Part shown: positions 10,509-22,045 of the stretch, in pieces
Numbering within the stretch: the stretch's first letter is position 1
How the letters are laid out: each line of letters starts with the position of its first letter
Source: Guillardia theta CCMP2712
Taxonomy: Eukaryota > Cryptophyceae > Pyrenomonadales > Geminigeraceae
Assembly: GCF_000315625.1 (NCBI RefSeq)
Contig: NW_005434592.1
Location: 73,447-137,446, forward strand
Direction: 5' to 3'
Length of the DNA: 64,000 nucleotides
The notes under the pieces: model-generated
The model's database searches: none
Told to the model about the DNA's origin: nothing
What the model saw: the letters and a program-made list of their open reading frames with translations, nothing else
Position numbers and translations under genes: made by a program

Positions 10509-12375
10509 CCAACTGTCCTTAGCCTCGTTCCACCTCTCCCCAGGGTAAAGTTTGCGGAGGGACAGGATCTGTACCTCCTCAGCTGATGCAAGCTGATCGA
10601 GGGGGCTCTCACCTGCTCCTTGACCTGCATGTCCTCCCAGCTCGCTGACGGCCACTGGATTGCCTTGACGACCTCGTCTGAATCTTGTTTGCAGTGAAAG
10701 AGGACCTTGTTCGTCTTAGCAGCATCTCCTCCTTTCCTCCGTTCCTCCCCACCTCATTCCCCCGCAAGTACAGTGACGCCTCTGAAGGAAGCCAGGCCTC
10801 GACATCTTGCACCGACAAGATCTGGAAACAGAACAAGGGAGGGAGGGAGGAGGGAGGAAGGGAGGGAGGAGGGAGGGAGGAGGGAGGGAGGGAGGGAGGA
10901 GAGGAGGAGGGAGGAGGTACGAGGGAGGAAGAGAATCAATGGGGAAGATCTTCGAAATCTCCTCTGGATTGTTCAAACCTTGATGGGGTTTGTTGTGAGG
11001 ATGTCACCAGTTTGCAAATCTACCGAGCAGATGGCCTGCTCATCGCATTAGAGCAGATCGACGCATCCTCCTGGTGTCCTCTGCCTGAGCATGCCATGAG
11101 TCGGGGTACGTCTCCGTCGTCCTCTCCTTCCCTGCAGCCGCGAGCTGACTGGTCTGGTGCTTCCAGACCTGCTGCCTGCCGCCGGCATGTCAGTCGTCAG
11201 ATTCAGCATTCTTCCACAAGAGAACACGCACACCTGTTGAAAGTCATCGTGATCGAGGCCCCCTCCATCATCCATCTGACAAGGAACTCTCTCAAGCTCC
11301 CGCTAGCCTTCACCGGCTCCGCCCCGACGTGCACGGCTGCCCCGACAACGTTCGGGCATACCTCCTCCACCTGCGACACTCTCAGCCAGCCCAGGCAACT
11401 GCCACAAGCAGTCCCGACCACACTCATGATAGCTTCCGTTCCTCCTCCTCCGCAGCAGCTTCTTCCTACTAGGTATTCCCTCAGTGACGCGCTGCATTCG
11501 CTGCAAGAAAAACCCGTCAGCACCGTCAGCACTGCGAACAGCGTCAAGAACCTTGAAGAGACCAGGCTATGATGTCTACAACGAGATCCGATCTCGTCGC
11601 ATTCCCTCTTCTTCACCAGAGACAGCAGTCTGTCCAAGAGATCTGCCGGTCGTGTCAGAACCATTCAGTACGCTCCACCTTGCTTTGCCTTTCTTGGTTG
11701 ATTCCAATGTCGGCGTTTCTCCTGCCATGGCACGATCAACAAGAGATTGGACATCAGCAACGTTACCGATCATCGCGACTGCATTGAGGACAGAGCAAGG
11801 GCCGCACGAAGATGTTCCAAGCTGACCGATACGTCAGTGGAAGACACAACACCAGACCTGTCGGTGTGTGCACCTGATAGTTCGAGATCTGTTGACTCCT
11901 GAAGAGCACGAATCAGTCAAGACGTCAATGTGAACATCTTTCATGCTGCATACTTCGCCTCGTCTACAGTCCAATATCCAACCTTCGCATCTCCGAGCAT
12001 GGGCTCCCCACACTGAACTCCCAGTCAAAGGTCGAGCAGGCTAGCCGAACGCCGTCAGGTTGGTTCTCGTACCTTGCCGCAGAAAGCTGCATAGGGCGAG
12101 CACTCTCCATAGCAGCACGGACACCTGAAGGCTCATCCGTTCACAATCTCAACTCGCACACTCCCAACCTGATGATTCGGGCCGGGAGGACCTGCGAGCG
12201 TTTGAATTCAGCACTGAGAGCGCCCTAGGAGCAAGACAGAGCATGGAGAGCTCACCATCCTGACAGACGATGGTTCTTCTTCTCCTCTCATCGACCCCCT
12301 CAACACAGAACCTGGCCCTCGCGCGCTCCACGGAAGGAACAATCTTCGCAATCCTGCCATGCCCTGGCACCTGAA
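10509..12375 (-). CDS. Unrecognised multi-exon gene (model incomplete)
   Basis: Several minus-strand segments have coding character and matching splice signals. About 12256-12373 encodes VPGHGRIAKIVPSVERARAR. 12073-12124 encodes the Cys-rich CPCCYGECSPYAAFCGK. About 11950-12012 gives CGEPMLGDAKVGYWT. The 25-nt exon 11874-11898 joins in phase 1 to the exon starting at 11778 (SVAMIGNVADVQSLVDRAMA). 10613-10700 and 10509-10577 encode KAIQWPSASWEDMQVKEQ and EVQILSLRKLYPGERWNEAK, with a 35-nt intron between. The part from 11570 down to 10700 cannot be threaded with certainty, so two adjacent genes are possible. No family is recognised. The Cys pattern might bind metal. Confidence 0.35.
10838..10925 (+). 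repeat. (GGAGGGA)n polypurine tract
   Basis: A run of GGGAGGGAGGA-type units of about 90 bp on the plus strand, with complementary CCTCC on the minus strand. It is probably within an intron of the minus-strand gene here. Open frames through it are low-complexity shadows. Confidence 0.85.
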
Positions 12376-12539
12376 CATAGCCTCCTCATTCTTCCCCGAC
12401 CAGACTGCCTGAGGTGACAGGAAGCTTGAGGCTGGGCATGGCGAGATGAGACACAAGGTGAAGCAGAGCGATGCGGCCAGCGCTCGATCTTGTCGCCCCT
12501 TCCTCCCACACCCTCCCACCAACATGGCGGCTACTGCAT

Positions 12540-14080
12540 GTATCGGGCAGGGCAAGCGCAGGGGGTACCGGCCCGGCTTCTCAGTGTCTGCCGGCCCGGG
12601 GCTTGACTCCCCGGACCGACTTTGCACCCGGCCGTCGCACCCGGGCCGGTGCACGGGCTTCGGTGTCTGCCGAACTCCGAGCCGCGAACTCGTGCAGAGG
12701 TGCCCTGTGTGTGGTAAAGAAGACGTCACGGCCCATCAATTCTCAACTTTTATGAATCTATCTCACCCACCCACACTTTTTCAATATTGGAATGGTGTGG
12801 AGCAGGGGTACATGTTTATCGCCCCCTTTCCCTTATACGTGCTTGGTCAAATGTGGTCAAAGTTGTAGCAAAATCTGGGTGATATGGAGTGTTTTCGACT
12901 CTCAATTTGTTGAAAAATTGTTGTTTCTATTTGTATAACCTCGAAGATTACTCTTTTCAACAAAAAATCCTTTCTTTACCACAGAGAAACCTGTCACTAT
13001 TGCAGGGTACAGATAGAACATTCGCATACCACCTACCAGGTCATCAAGATACAAATCCTGGTATATGTACCGGTAGTGATAATCTTTCTCAGGACCCTAC
13101 CCTACTCATGACTTATCTTTGGGTTTATGAGTCGCACGAGAGAAGTTGAGTTGTGGGGTGCAGACGGTGCAGGTTGTACAACTTTTTAGTTTAGTCCTTG
13201 GAAGAAAGGGGGAGTCGGATAGGGTAGGGTGGGGTCAATCACGAGTTTAATGGCATGATTTCACTGTAGTACCGGCGATTGAACAGGAAAAATAACCGGT
13301 GGTTTGTAAACCCTACCCACTCTTCATCAAATACCAATCAACTACACCGGTTCATATCCTTTTGTGCCCCTCTGATGACAGGACCCTTATTTCTTACTTG
13401 GAAAGCTCTCACTGGTAGGGTCCATCACCCCCACCCACTGATGGTTGCTACAAGGCGTGGGTCATCACCACATGTCAGTTTCGAATTCGAAAATGAGTTC
13501 CCCCACCCTACCCCTGGCTTCAGTTTTGATCCCTACCCCGTACCATCCATCAAGACTACCCACCCTCAAATCACCTGAGCGGGACCCAAGGTTAGACTCT
13601 CACAAGTAAAGACAGTACGGCCCTCCTTGCATATTCTCTAAGTCGATCATTATAGTAAAATTGGTTAGCATACCACATATCAGCCCGAAAGTACCCCATC
13701 CACACGTCCATCAATCAACTCTGCAGGGTGGTATATTGTCAGATATCTCTTATGTTCGCTGCAGTTAATATGGCAGTATCTCTTATCCCAGCAATCAAAG
13801 TACCCCCACCCCTTACCCCTGAAAATCAATTTCTTCAACCCCCAATGATAGACAGTAAATTAACCCTACCCTTGATTTTTCTCCTTCTCACTACCCACCC
13901 GTCTTTGGTTTGCCAAGGATCCCTCTACCCCAGGATTTAATATTCCCCAGCCTTTGTGCCGCCTGGTGCCGAGGTACCCCACCACCCCATTCTGCACACC
14001 GGACTCAGGAGAGCACCCCTCCCTTGTATGTATACTACCCTACCCCACATTTGGCACTTATACCCCTCCCGCTCTCACAG
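12540..14080. other. Non-coding composite: CCGG-rich island followed by TACCCC-word tract
   Basis: About 12545-12700 is a GC-rich island with GGTACCGG and CCGGCCCGG words. From about 12760 to 14060 the base composition drops, but short C-rich words (CACCCACCC, ACCCTACCC, TACCCCACC and close variants) recur about 15 times at irregular spacing of roughly 30-150 bp. One stretch at 13215-13235 has the opposite orientation (GGGTAGGGTGGGGTC). The intervening sequence is not repetitive. Open frames here have many unrelated starts and no recognisable protein. Confidence 0.65.
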
Positions 14081-14350
14081 CCCCTCAGGAATCTGTCCGT
14101 CCTTCCTGTTGTGCTTCGCTACCTTGCTCTTCCTCTGCTTGCCCATTGTCGCTGGAACAAGTCTCTCCTTGCTGTCTCGTTCATATCAGCAGACTCTTTC
14201 ATCCGGTAGCTCCAACGAGCTCCTCTTTGAAGGGTTTGAGTCTAGCCTCCCCCTGAAACTCCTTCGCGCCTGCATTACCGCCGTTGTCATTTAGCACAGG
14301 ACTCACGCTGTACATTTTGCAATCTTTCTTGTTACCACAAGCCTTGAAGG

Positions 14351-15121
14351 ATGTCTTTTTGCAAGAGCCAAGTCGATGTTGAAATGGAAGATGTATCCGC
14401 CCCCCCCGGACCTGTTAGCCAGGCATCAATTCAAATGAGTGCTACGCAGGAGCATCAAGGCAGAACCGGGTTGGAGCATACTTTCCCTATCGAGCAACAC
14501 GGCATCTGCATGAGGGGACTGGTTCAGGCGATGAAGCTCGATGCCCAAAAGCAGGAGCAACTTGTCGAGGTCATCGCCTGTGTTCTGGATTGCACTGTTG
14601 CACGGAACGATTCGAATGGAAGGAAGTCGGACCTGGTGGCTTTCGAAGGAAGTCATGCTCCCATCGCAGCCTCTGCATATGTCCGGCGCATCAACAGATA
14701 TGGTGGGTGCAGCCCGTGCTGCTTTGCTGTGGGTTTAATGTACCTCGAACGGTTGAAGAGGAGGAACCACAGTGTATGTTTGAACTCCTGCAACTTCCAG
14801 AGGCTGTACCTGGTGGCAGTGATGACTGCTGCGAAGTTCTTGGACGACTTCTACTACTCCAACAAGCACTGGGCTGAGGTTGGTGGGATCAGCCTGCAGG
14901 AGCTGAACTGCCTCGAGCTCGAGTTTCTGTTCCGGATGGGGTTCGGCCTGAACATCACCCGCGAGGATTACGAGTCTTACTTCACGATGCTCGTTGGTAA
15001 TGGAAGCCCGGCCGCACAGGGTCAGGCAGCAAATGCTCAGGGAAAGAAGGAGGATGGGATGGGCCACAAGGCCCTTTCATGGTGCGATGTGACCAATGCG
15101 ATCACAAGCATGGCCCACTGA
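14351..15121 (+). CDS. PHO80/P-U-type cyclin
   Basis: Single-exon frame of 256 residues. The central part (residues about 95-215) matches the PHO80-like cyclin fold. It has a short acidic/hydrophobic lead-in, the ISAYVRRI-like helix (here ASAYVRRINRYGG), a helix with VGLMYLERL, the conserved LYLVAVMTAAKFLDD helix, YYSNKHWAEVGGIS, and NCLELEFLFRMGFGLNI. Cyclins of this group activate cyclin-dependent kinases, in other species often linked to phosphate or nutrient signalling. The N-terminal 50 residues are not conserved-looking. The start at 14351 is the first ATG and lies about 50 nt downstream of a non-coding, C-rich tract. The lack of introns contrasts with its neighbours. Confidence 0.85.
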   Translation: MSFCKSQVDVEMEDVSAPPGPVSQASIQMSATQEHQGRTGLEHTFPIEQHGICMRGLVQAMKLDAQKQEQLVEVIACVLDCTVARNDSNGRKSDLVAFEGSHAPIAASAYVRRINRYGGCSPCCFAVGLMYLERLKRRNHSVCLNSCNFQRLYLVAVMTAAKFLDDFYYSNKHWAEVGGISLQELNCLELEFLFRMGFGLNITREDYESYFTMLVGNGSPAAQGQAANAQGKKEDGMGHKALSWCDVTNAITSMAH

Positions 15122-15443
15122 AAAGTTGGGCTTGTGAGCACAGCAACGAATGGATCAGACGAACAAATGACCCCAAGGGAATGTTCAACTAAGAGGACCT
15201 CTAACACAGTCTTCTACCTCTGTCACATTACCACAAATTGTACTCGACACTCGACACTTGTCCACCATGATCTTGAAGTGGTAAAGACTTACCACTCTCA
15301 ACCCTCTTCAGCTTCGTAGCCTTCATAATGTATTCTTTTCTTTTTTTTAAGGTTAGGTCATCAATGTATTTCAAAAAGTCAATAAAAAGTTTCATTACTC
15401 ATGAAGATGTCGGGATCTACTCGTCAGTGAACAATTGTGCGTT
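15122..15443. other. Convergent 3' spacer
   Basis: Short AT-richer gap between the cyclin (+) and the SLC35F-like gene (-). It holds an AATAAA word at 15381-15386 on the plus strand, about 260 nt after the cyclin stop, preceded by a T-run near 15342. This may be the cyclin polyadenylation region. No gene is seen. Confidence 0.5.
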
Positions 15444-17094
15444 TTAATTTACATCGTCTTGATTCTGGATCAGCATTCGGGCATCATCATCGCAGTTGTG
15501 ACTTGTGTCCACACAGCCTTGGTCGTCTTGCAAGGTGACTTGAGCACTTTCTATATCCAAAGACCGATGAGGTTCCCCACGAGCGTGGTAAATGAATAGT
15601 CCCACTACCGTAGACACGAAGGAAACATAATACCAGGAAGAAGGATTTTCCTGCAACCCACGTTTCACTTCTTGGCGAGCAGGAGGGGAGGCAGCGGCAT
15701 ACCTTGAGGACTGAAACTCCGAAGGCCACTGCCCAGAAGTCGGACGTGAGGATGGAAATGTTGAGGAACGCTGCTCCGGTTCGTAGAAGGACCTGCGAGA
15801 AGTTTAAATTGATTGAAAGATAACAGACAACAGAGTGCAGGACTGGGACAAATATTTGACAGCATCAAGCGTGGGACGGCGACAAGCATTCGGCCATGTT
15901 TGCCATATTTGTGAAGTGAACATGATTTGACATGCAAGGCAGAAGGGCAAGCATATCACCTGGGGTACGATCGTATAAATGGAACAGAGGCAGAAAACGA
16001 AGGCAAAGATTAATCCCACGTCTATTCCACTCCACTGCAGTGAAGGTCATCGGATCTTGAGGGCGTTAACTTGTGATGGAAGAGTTACCGAATAGTTTGC
16101 AATTTCTTCTCTTTCAAGAGCAAGAACTTGTACCGAAGAAACCAAAGCTCCGAGCACCTTCGACAGCAGCATGAGGTAAGAAACCAGATGCAACCAAGGT
16201 ATTACCCCAATGATTGCTACAACAAGCTGCCATCCATACCGGCAGACGAGCTCTTCCTGAATGTTCATCGCGTCAGAGAGACAACTTCTTGCCCCGCCAC
16301 AAAGACCTGCAAGACGTTGGACACACCATACAAGGAAGCGGCGATGATGGTGAGAGAATCCCCCAGTATGACGGAGCCATTCCCTGCTCCTGCCTCCTCA
16401 GCCTTGCTGAAGTCGATGAGGACGAGGGTGAAGAGTCCTCCGAGGGCAAAGGCAACTCCTATGCCGTGAGTGATGGTGTACCGGGAGCCTGCCAGCCCGT
16501 CAGTCCACGTTGCATTCACTTCACATGACAACCAAGGTTGAGGTACGAGAGGAGCATTACGGTCGGGATGGTGAAGCAATCCAACAGAGTGATGCTGCAT
16601 ACAAGCATGAGTGAGATGAGATGAGAACACAGATCTGCGATGACCTGATAATGGATGTATATTGGTATGCTTTCACTATCAGATAGTTGGCCTCAACATC
16701 CGCCTGATCAAGTTTGTCAAGATGAAGCTTTGCGAAGCAGGCTCCCAATACCAAGACAAGGATGGCGAACTTGATCATGGTTGACTTGTCGTGTTTCCAT
16801 GACAGGTCATGATGATGCCGTCCTTTCAGAAGATACCAGGAGCCATAAGCCACCGCAAGGAATGCATAGTTGAGGCAACTCATGAACATCGGTGCTTCGA
16901 AACCTCTGCAACGAATGAGAAGTAGTGATGTAAGAAAAGTGTACTTCAATCAAGTAGATAGTAGAATAGAAGCAATCAAAATCACGTATTCACCTGTGAA
17001 CCAGCAGCGCCGATGTCACGCTCGTCCCAACCAGGAGCAGCGACACGAACTGTCCAGTCAGGACTGCCAGGGCCGGTCGAGCGCACGGCACCAT
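15444..17094 (-). CDS. SLC35F-type solute transporter (drug/metabolite transporter superfamily)
   Basis: Nine exons fit with consistent phases: 16994-17094, 16645-16905, 16533-16594, 16307-16488, 16206-16256, 16089-16157, 15960-16034, 15703-15792 and 15444-15650. They give 365 residues. About ten hydrophobic helices are visible. Family-like motifs include RGFEAPMFMSCLNYAFLAVA, YQYTSI joined to SITLLDCFTIPTVMLLSYLN, HGIGVAFALGGLFTLVLIDF, ASLYGVSNVLQ joined to EELV, and LEREEI before a further helix. This order matches SLC35F1/F2-like (DUF914) proteins, whose substrates are mostly unproven. The acidic C-terminal tail is cytosolic. A longer N-terminus upstream of 17094 is possible because the frame continues to an acceptor near 17165. 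Several introns are only about 48-55 nt. Confidence 0.85.
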
Positions 17095-17826
17095 AACCAC
17101 AAATCGTGGAGTTGTGGGCAGCGATTTCTTGCTCACTACGTAGACCACAATCGCAGTTGCTACTGTCTGTATCCAATATGACTATGCACAATCACTTGAG
17201 GGCTGCCTGGCCCAAGCCTCTACCTCATTTTTCAAGTACCGTCATGTCGTACAGGGGTACCATCATCGTCGCATCGTCGTCGCGTCGTCTTCTCTATGCA
17301 TGTGCTCCCCTCTGTCCATCTTCCTCTCACTCGATCTCTGACCTCCTCCTCCTCCTCCTCCTCCTCCCCCCACTACATGCGTCTGCTGCATCATGCCATA
17401 GCGCAATGCTTGTCCCTCGTCCCCACTTTGTCCCTTTTGCTAGAATAGTTGAGTGATATTTTTTGCCCCCACAAACGCGATCATGGTCGGGCGTCCCTGT
17501 GTAGCCTTACCCCCTCCCTCTCCTCCTCCTCCTCCTCCTTGCTTGCTTGCTTGCTTGCTTGCAACTCTCCTTTCTCTAACTTCCCCTTCCCCTACCTCTC
17601 TTGTGATCCTCGCATCTTCACGCTCGCTTCCCTCCCTTGCTGCGGCATCAGTTACTTTATTCGTCTCTCCGTGTGTTTTCACCTAGCGGTTCCTTTCTCT
17701 TACCGTGATCTCTCACTTCCCTGCCTCCTCATCACTCATTCTCAATGAGTTTCGCATCTTCTCCTTGTCGTGTGCTGCTGCTGTTGGCATCACGACCAAC
17801 AACTTCGCTCATTCCTCTTTCAGTCG
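17095..17826. other. CT-rich spacer between divergent genes
   Basis: Mostly pyrimidine-rich sequence with (CTC)n near 17344-17375, (CTTG)n near 17545-17565 and long CCT runs. It probably contains the 5' region of the SLC35F-like gene (-) and of the small gene at 17827 (+). No RNA gene or domain-bearing frame is seen. An in-frame alternative start for the plus-strand gene lies at 17745. Confidence 0.5.
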
Positions 17827-18322
17827 ATGCAGGCGCTGAGGAGAAGTTTGCAGTCTGCCATCGCGAGGAGATTTTTGTCTTCAAATGCAAGATTATCTTC
17901 GTTCCCCCGCCGCGTCTACTGATCCACCCTCCTTTCCAGGATCCTTCCCTTCCATCCGTTCCTGAGATCAAGGCAACGGCAGAGCAGATCAGAGCGAGCG
18001 AGAGCATGACAGGTGGAGGAAAGGGACCAGAGTGCCGGGGCTGACGAGTTCCATACAGGCATGCAGGATGTGCGACAAGAAGTGAACCGTGTGATGGCGA
18101 ACCCAGGTGTGCGCAAGGGTCAAGAGACTAGCTGACTGCGACTGTTGCCAGAGATCAACGGTTGCCCGGTGCCTCTGGATTTCTCGTCAGGCGGGAAGAC
18201 GAAAGGATACAGCAGGAAGGTTGTGAATGCGCTAAGGTCGATGTCAAGACTGTGATTGACTTTTCTTGCAGTTTGCCGAAAACTGGGATCAAATAGTCAA
18301 GAATTCAAAGAAGGAGAGATAA
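17827..18322 (+). CDS. Small protein with mitochondrial presequence-like N-terminus
   Basis: Five exons fit: 17827-17913, 17940-18012, 18059-18106, 18152-18219 and 18272-18322 (108 residues). The first exon reads MQALRRSLQSAIARRFLSS and more. It has no acidic residues, is Arg/Ser-rich and has an RRF-LSS cleavage-like site, typical of a mitochondrial targeting peptide. The mature part is mostly helical and polar (PEIKATAEQIRASESMTGM, QDVRQEVNRVMANPEING) and ends FAENWDQIVKNSKKER. I do not recognise the family. The first join needs a 26-nt intron. The alternative is an unspliced start at 17745, which enters the second exon in frame but replaces the presequence. Exons 2-5 are well supported by phase and splice sites. 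Confidence 0.65.
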
Positions 18323-18546
18323 AGCGCTCGAGGAGTTGCTGCTTTGCTGTACTGTGTTATAATTGCTGGGAGGTACGTGGGAACTTAAGAAGAGGGGAGA
18401 AAGAAGTTGCAGAATCCAAAGTCTGGTCGTGAGTGTGCTTGTATGGGTTGAACCCAGGTTCCCAATCAGAGGAATTCCCGTCGAGCCGATGGGGAGCTGT
18501 AGTCGTGAGGTCCCAAGGTCAAAGTGGGAGGAGCATGCGGCTCGTC

Positions 18547-20223
18547 CTATCGCTTCTTCTGCTGGGCCTCGTAGTGCTTCCTCCACCCGAAGTAGAATCC
18601 CCCGATGGTGTTGATGATCAGACCTACAGCCTGCATATTCTCCACCTGCATCGTTGTCAGGTTGCAGGGGGGAGGGGGGAAAGTGGGAAGGACTGACGTG
18701 GAAATGAAAGCATTGGGGGGGGGGGAGGGGGGTTGCTGGGGATCAGGCAAGGAGACTCGGGGAGGATTGAGAGAGTATAGATGAGACTAAAGGAGTGAAG
18801 GAGGATAGAATTGAGGATAGAAGGAATTAGAGACGTTTGTGAGTCCGAGGGGAGCCTGAACTGGCTGACCTTAGTTCCGAAGAAAATTATACCCAAGGAG
18901 CTTGACAGAGCCATCTTCATCTGCCCAACCACCTGCTCTTGGGGTGAGAAGGAGCTAACAGAGACGGTCATACCGTAGTCGTGAGGGCCGAGCTGTACTT
19001 GGTGCAGAGGTACTGAGAGAAGCCTGTTGGAGGGAGGAGTGAGCTCGCGGCAGGTAAGGCTGTTCCAACTCACCAAGAGTCGAGCCTGCTGCCGATGATC
19101 CTACAAGTGCGAGCCAGAACCAGTAGCTGCCCCACTTTGGGAACGATACGATCCTGTCTGCGAATGGGAAAGAGCATAGTAAGACATTGACGGGTCAAGG
19201 CTGAGTTGTACCAAGATCCCCCGAAGCGATGATATAAACTGTCAAGATGGGTATGGGAACGATGCTGTTTGCAACCAGAATCTCGTCCGACGATGATCCG
19301 AGCTGATTGCAGAATTTCTTGACGAGGGTGAGGTAGAGCGCGTTAAGGCAGCAGGAAGCCAGGGCCCAGGCGTAGCTCAGCGGCGCGAACTCGAGGTCGT
19401 GCAGTGCTGCGATGACAGCTCCTCCTGCTATCATGGCCACCGCGAACTGAATCTGCAAGGAGGAGTACTGCTTAAGGACCAGCGCCTCCATCACCAGCGT
19501 CACCATCGACGTCAGACGTTTGAGTGCGTTGTACATGGGGACATTGAGGCCTTCCAAGCTCGACACAGCAACGAAGGTGTTGATGGTGGACACAAGGGAT
19601 AGCGGCCACAGTCTGCGTATGATGCCGACGACGTTCCTGGAGGACTTCCTGGTGAGGATCTCTGCCGACATTAGCGCACACCGCTCCAACAGCATCATGA
19701 ATGGTAAGAACTTGAAGCTGAAGCCCGAGACCACCTGCTTGGTAAGGATGGTTGCAGCCACTGAGACGAAGCCATAGAGCAGCGCTGCGAGCAGCGGGAT
19801 CGCAAACTCGAAAGCGCTGGGGAGTGCTTCCTGCCATGGCACCCACGATTCAAACGAGAGGAGTAAGGGAATGACAAAAAATGCTCTTTGATGGAATGTG
19901 AAGGATGGTGTCACAACAGACTAGTAGCAACTACAATGTTGCTGCAGTGCACATACAAGAGTATCTTCCTATCCTGCTCTTGCTCTTGCTCCAACCTCCG
20001 CTCATCCCTCCTGTGATTGTTAGTTCCTCCCCACTTTCATGGTTGCCTCCTGCCTGGTCGAACTTTCATCCTAACCATAGCCACTCCCCTTCTCTTGTGT
20101 CAGGTTTCCCTCCTCCTCCCTCCCTCTCCTTCTCCTCCCTCTCTCCTCCTCCCTCCCTTCCCTGACCCTGCCCCCCCCTCCTCTACTGGGCATGACTCGC
20201 CTGACCTTCAGCTTTGGCGCCAT
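18547..20223 (-). CDS. Nucleotide-sugar transporter, SLC35D/GDP-mannose-transporter type
   Basis: Six exons with consistent phases: 20206-20223, 19212-19830, 19074-19157, 18974-19023, 18870-18932 and 18547-18645. They give 310 residues. The first exon is only 18 nt (MAPKLK) and joins to EALPSAFEFAIPLLAALLYG. About ten membrane helices are visible. Motifs include TILTKQVVSGFSFKFLPFMM, GLNVPMYNALKRLTSMVTLV, IAGGAVIAALHDLEFAP, YALYLTLVKK-like NALYLTLVKKFC, and a last-helix region IINTIGGFYFGWRKHYE. These match Golgi or ER nucleotide-sugar transporters of the SLC35D group, which exchange a nucleotide sugar for NMP. The specific sugar cannot be read from sequence. The C-terminus QQKKR carries a dibasic end compatible with ER retrieval (inference). 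It lies in the same orientation as the SLC35F-like gene, but the two are not close relatives. Confidence 0.88.
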
Positions 20224-20733
20224 GGTTGATTCCGAGCTGGGGTGGGGTTCAACCCAGTCATATTTGGGGTGGTGAAATAGAAAAGGGGGGTAGTGGAGTC
20301 TGCCCGATCGGCGAGGGGAAGTTCGATGGCAGGGAGAAGGAGAGAGAGGAAGGATGGAGAGGAAGGAGGGAGAGAAAGGAGAGAGGGAGGATGGAGAGGA
20401 AGGAGGAAGAGGAAGGAGGAAGAGGAAGCAAAGATGTGGAGTTTGAGGAAAGGATGACACAGGCAAGAAGACGTGGTGCGGGCATTGAACAGCGGGAAGG
20501 GAGCGCTGTAAGCCTCGGAAATGTCAAGTTGAGCTCGAGCGACCTGCCGTTGTGTTGCAGAGTGTATTCAACTCCTGAAACAGCTGAACGCGCAGCTGCA
20601 GGGCAGAAACACAGAGAAAGCGCAAGGGCAGAGGGTGTCATACCAACAACACGGGTGTGAAGAACCCGAGCTGCTGGTTCCCATAGCAGTGTTCCAGTAG
20701 AGTATTGTGATGTATTAATTGAAACAATATTCC
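20224..20733. other. Polypurine-rich spacer
   Basis: About 20325-20440 is a GA-rich tract of GGAAGGAGGGAGAG-type units. The rest holds no supported exon. Open frames on both strands through this tract are low-complexity. Confidence 0.5.
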
Positions 20734-21540
20734 TCACTCCGTCTTCTGCTTTGCTCCGGGCGTCTCTTCATCTTCAACCTCCTCGATGCAGCAGCAACAG
20801 AGGAGACTGACCAGGTAATCAAACAGCAAGATGCAGGCGTACGCCATGGACGAATACATAGCAACCCTCCCGTGCTCAGTGTTCAATGCATTCATGGAGA
20901 TCCAGTTGGAGAGGTTGTTCGAAGGTCTCTCTACTGGTTTACACAGCAGCCATTTGATCGTCAAGCCATACCATATGAGCAAACAGACTGATACCAACCC
21001 TGGGAACAGTAAGAACATCCTGTTGCAAAGCCAGTCAGCCCCCCTGGACAAGTTGGTATTGAATGACAACCTGGGACTCCCGACATTCGCCCAGATCGAG
21101 TATGACAAGCAAAAATTTACAAAGCCCGTGGCTCCCATCCAAAAGATGAAGTTCCTCGTCGGGTCCCCGATATCCTCACCATCAAACCTTGGGAATGCGC
21201 AGAAGCTGCTTCCGCGGTTGCAGCTGTTGCAGCAGCAATCTGTACACTGAGATTCAAGTCAAACGACAGCATGATGAAGTATTTCCTCTGCTATCTCTCA
21301 CGCTGCCGACTCTCCATACTTCACATGCTCACAAACACTCACCGTGGCGAATTTAAACAGCCAGTACGCGATCATAATGAGCGCTACAGACCCGAGCGTG
21401 ATGCCGACATTCACCATCGCATAGTAGAAGTTGACAATGAAGTCTCTCCAGGAACCATCCTCCTCCTCCTCCCCCTCTTCCTCCTCCTCCTCCTCCTCCT
21501 TACGCTTGCTATCCTCCCCTGTCATGGCTCTGCTTCCCAA
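20734..21540 (-). CDS. Cys-rich multi-pass membrane protein, unknown family
   Basis: Two exons fit: 21343-21540 and 20734-21246, joined in phase 0, giving about 236 residues. The N-terminus is MTGEDSK followed by a Glu run, a short DGSWRDFIVNFYYAM segment and a first membrane helix. The second exon opens with CTDCCCNSCNRGSSFC, a dense Cys cluster that could be palmitoylated or bind metal. Further hydrophobic segments follow (FIFWMGATGFVNFCLSYSIW, FLLFPGLVSVCLLIWYGL, and one near residue 205 next to LLCCCCIEE). The C-terminal tail is acidic then basic. I do not recognise a family. Start choice between 21540 and the in-frame Met at 21525 is open; the acidic run is encoded by a CTC microsatellite. 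Confidence 0.7.
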
Positions 21541-22045
21541 GTGACCTCTGGTTCAAGCCCGCTCCAGAGCTTCACCAGGGCCCATCTCGTCACCAGTTCA
21601 CTAGGTAGAAAAACTACTGCGATAGTTTCTGTCTTTACAAAAGTAATATGTGATACCGTGAGGCGAGCTCGTGGGGGTAGTTTTTGAATCTTTTCACGGC
21701 TGCCCTGCCATGGCGGGAAGAACGGGGGCCAGACGAGAGTATGTGAGGGGCCGGCGGCGGAAGAAGATGGCGGGAGCGCAGGGATCAGCACTCGATGCAT
21801 CAATATGAGCTGCTGTGTGCATATGAGAGGGAAAGGAATGAGAGACCTGGCTGTCCTCGCGCTGACCGTCTTGCTCCTCCCTTCACCCTCCATCCCCTCC
21901 ACAGAGGTAAGATGGTAACTTGACGCTACATAGCATCGATGACCCCTTCCATCAGCATCCTCGGAGGGTCTCTGTCCCGGGGCAAGATCCTTGCTGCATC
22001 AGGGCACATAGGCTCATCATCCCCCTTCGTGGGGGTCTCGCGAGC
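21541..22045. other. Spacer, possibly with the first exon of the TPR gene
   Basis: An ATG frame near 21822 encodes a short hydrophobic leader (MRGKGMRDLAVLALTVLLLP) ending at a good GAG/gtaaga donor near 21905. That could be an upstream exon of the TPR gene, giving it a signal sequence. The acceptor is not clear, so it is not included in the gene model. Confidence 0.35.

Noticed and set aside
12446-14290. Several plus-strand frames of 70-140 residues
   Set aside because: They sit in the C-rich word tract, start at unrelated positions, and lack domains or consistent codon use.
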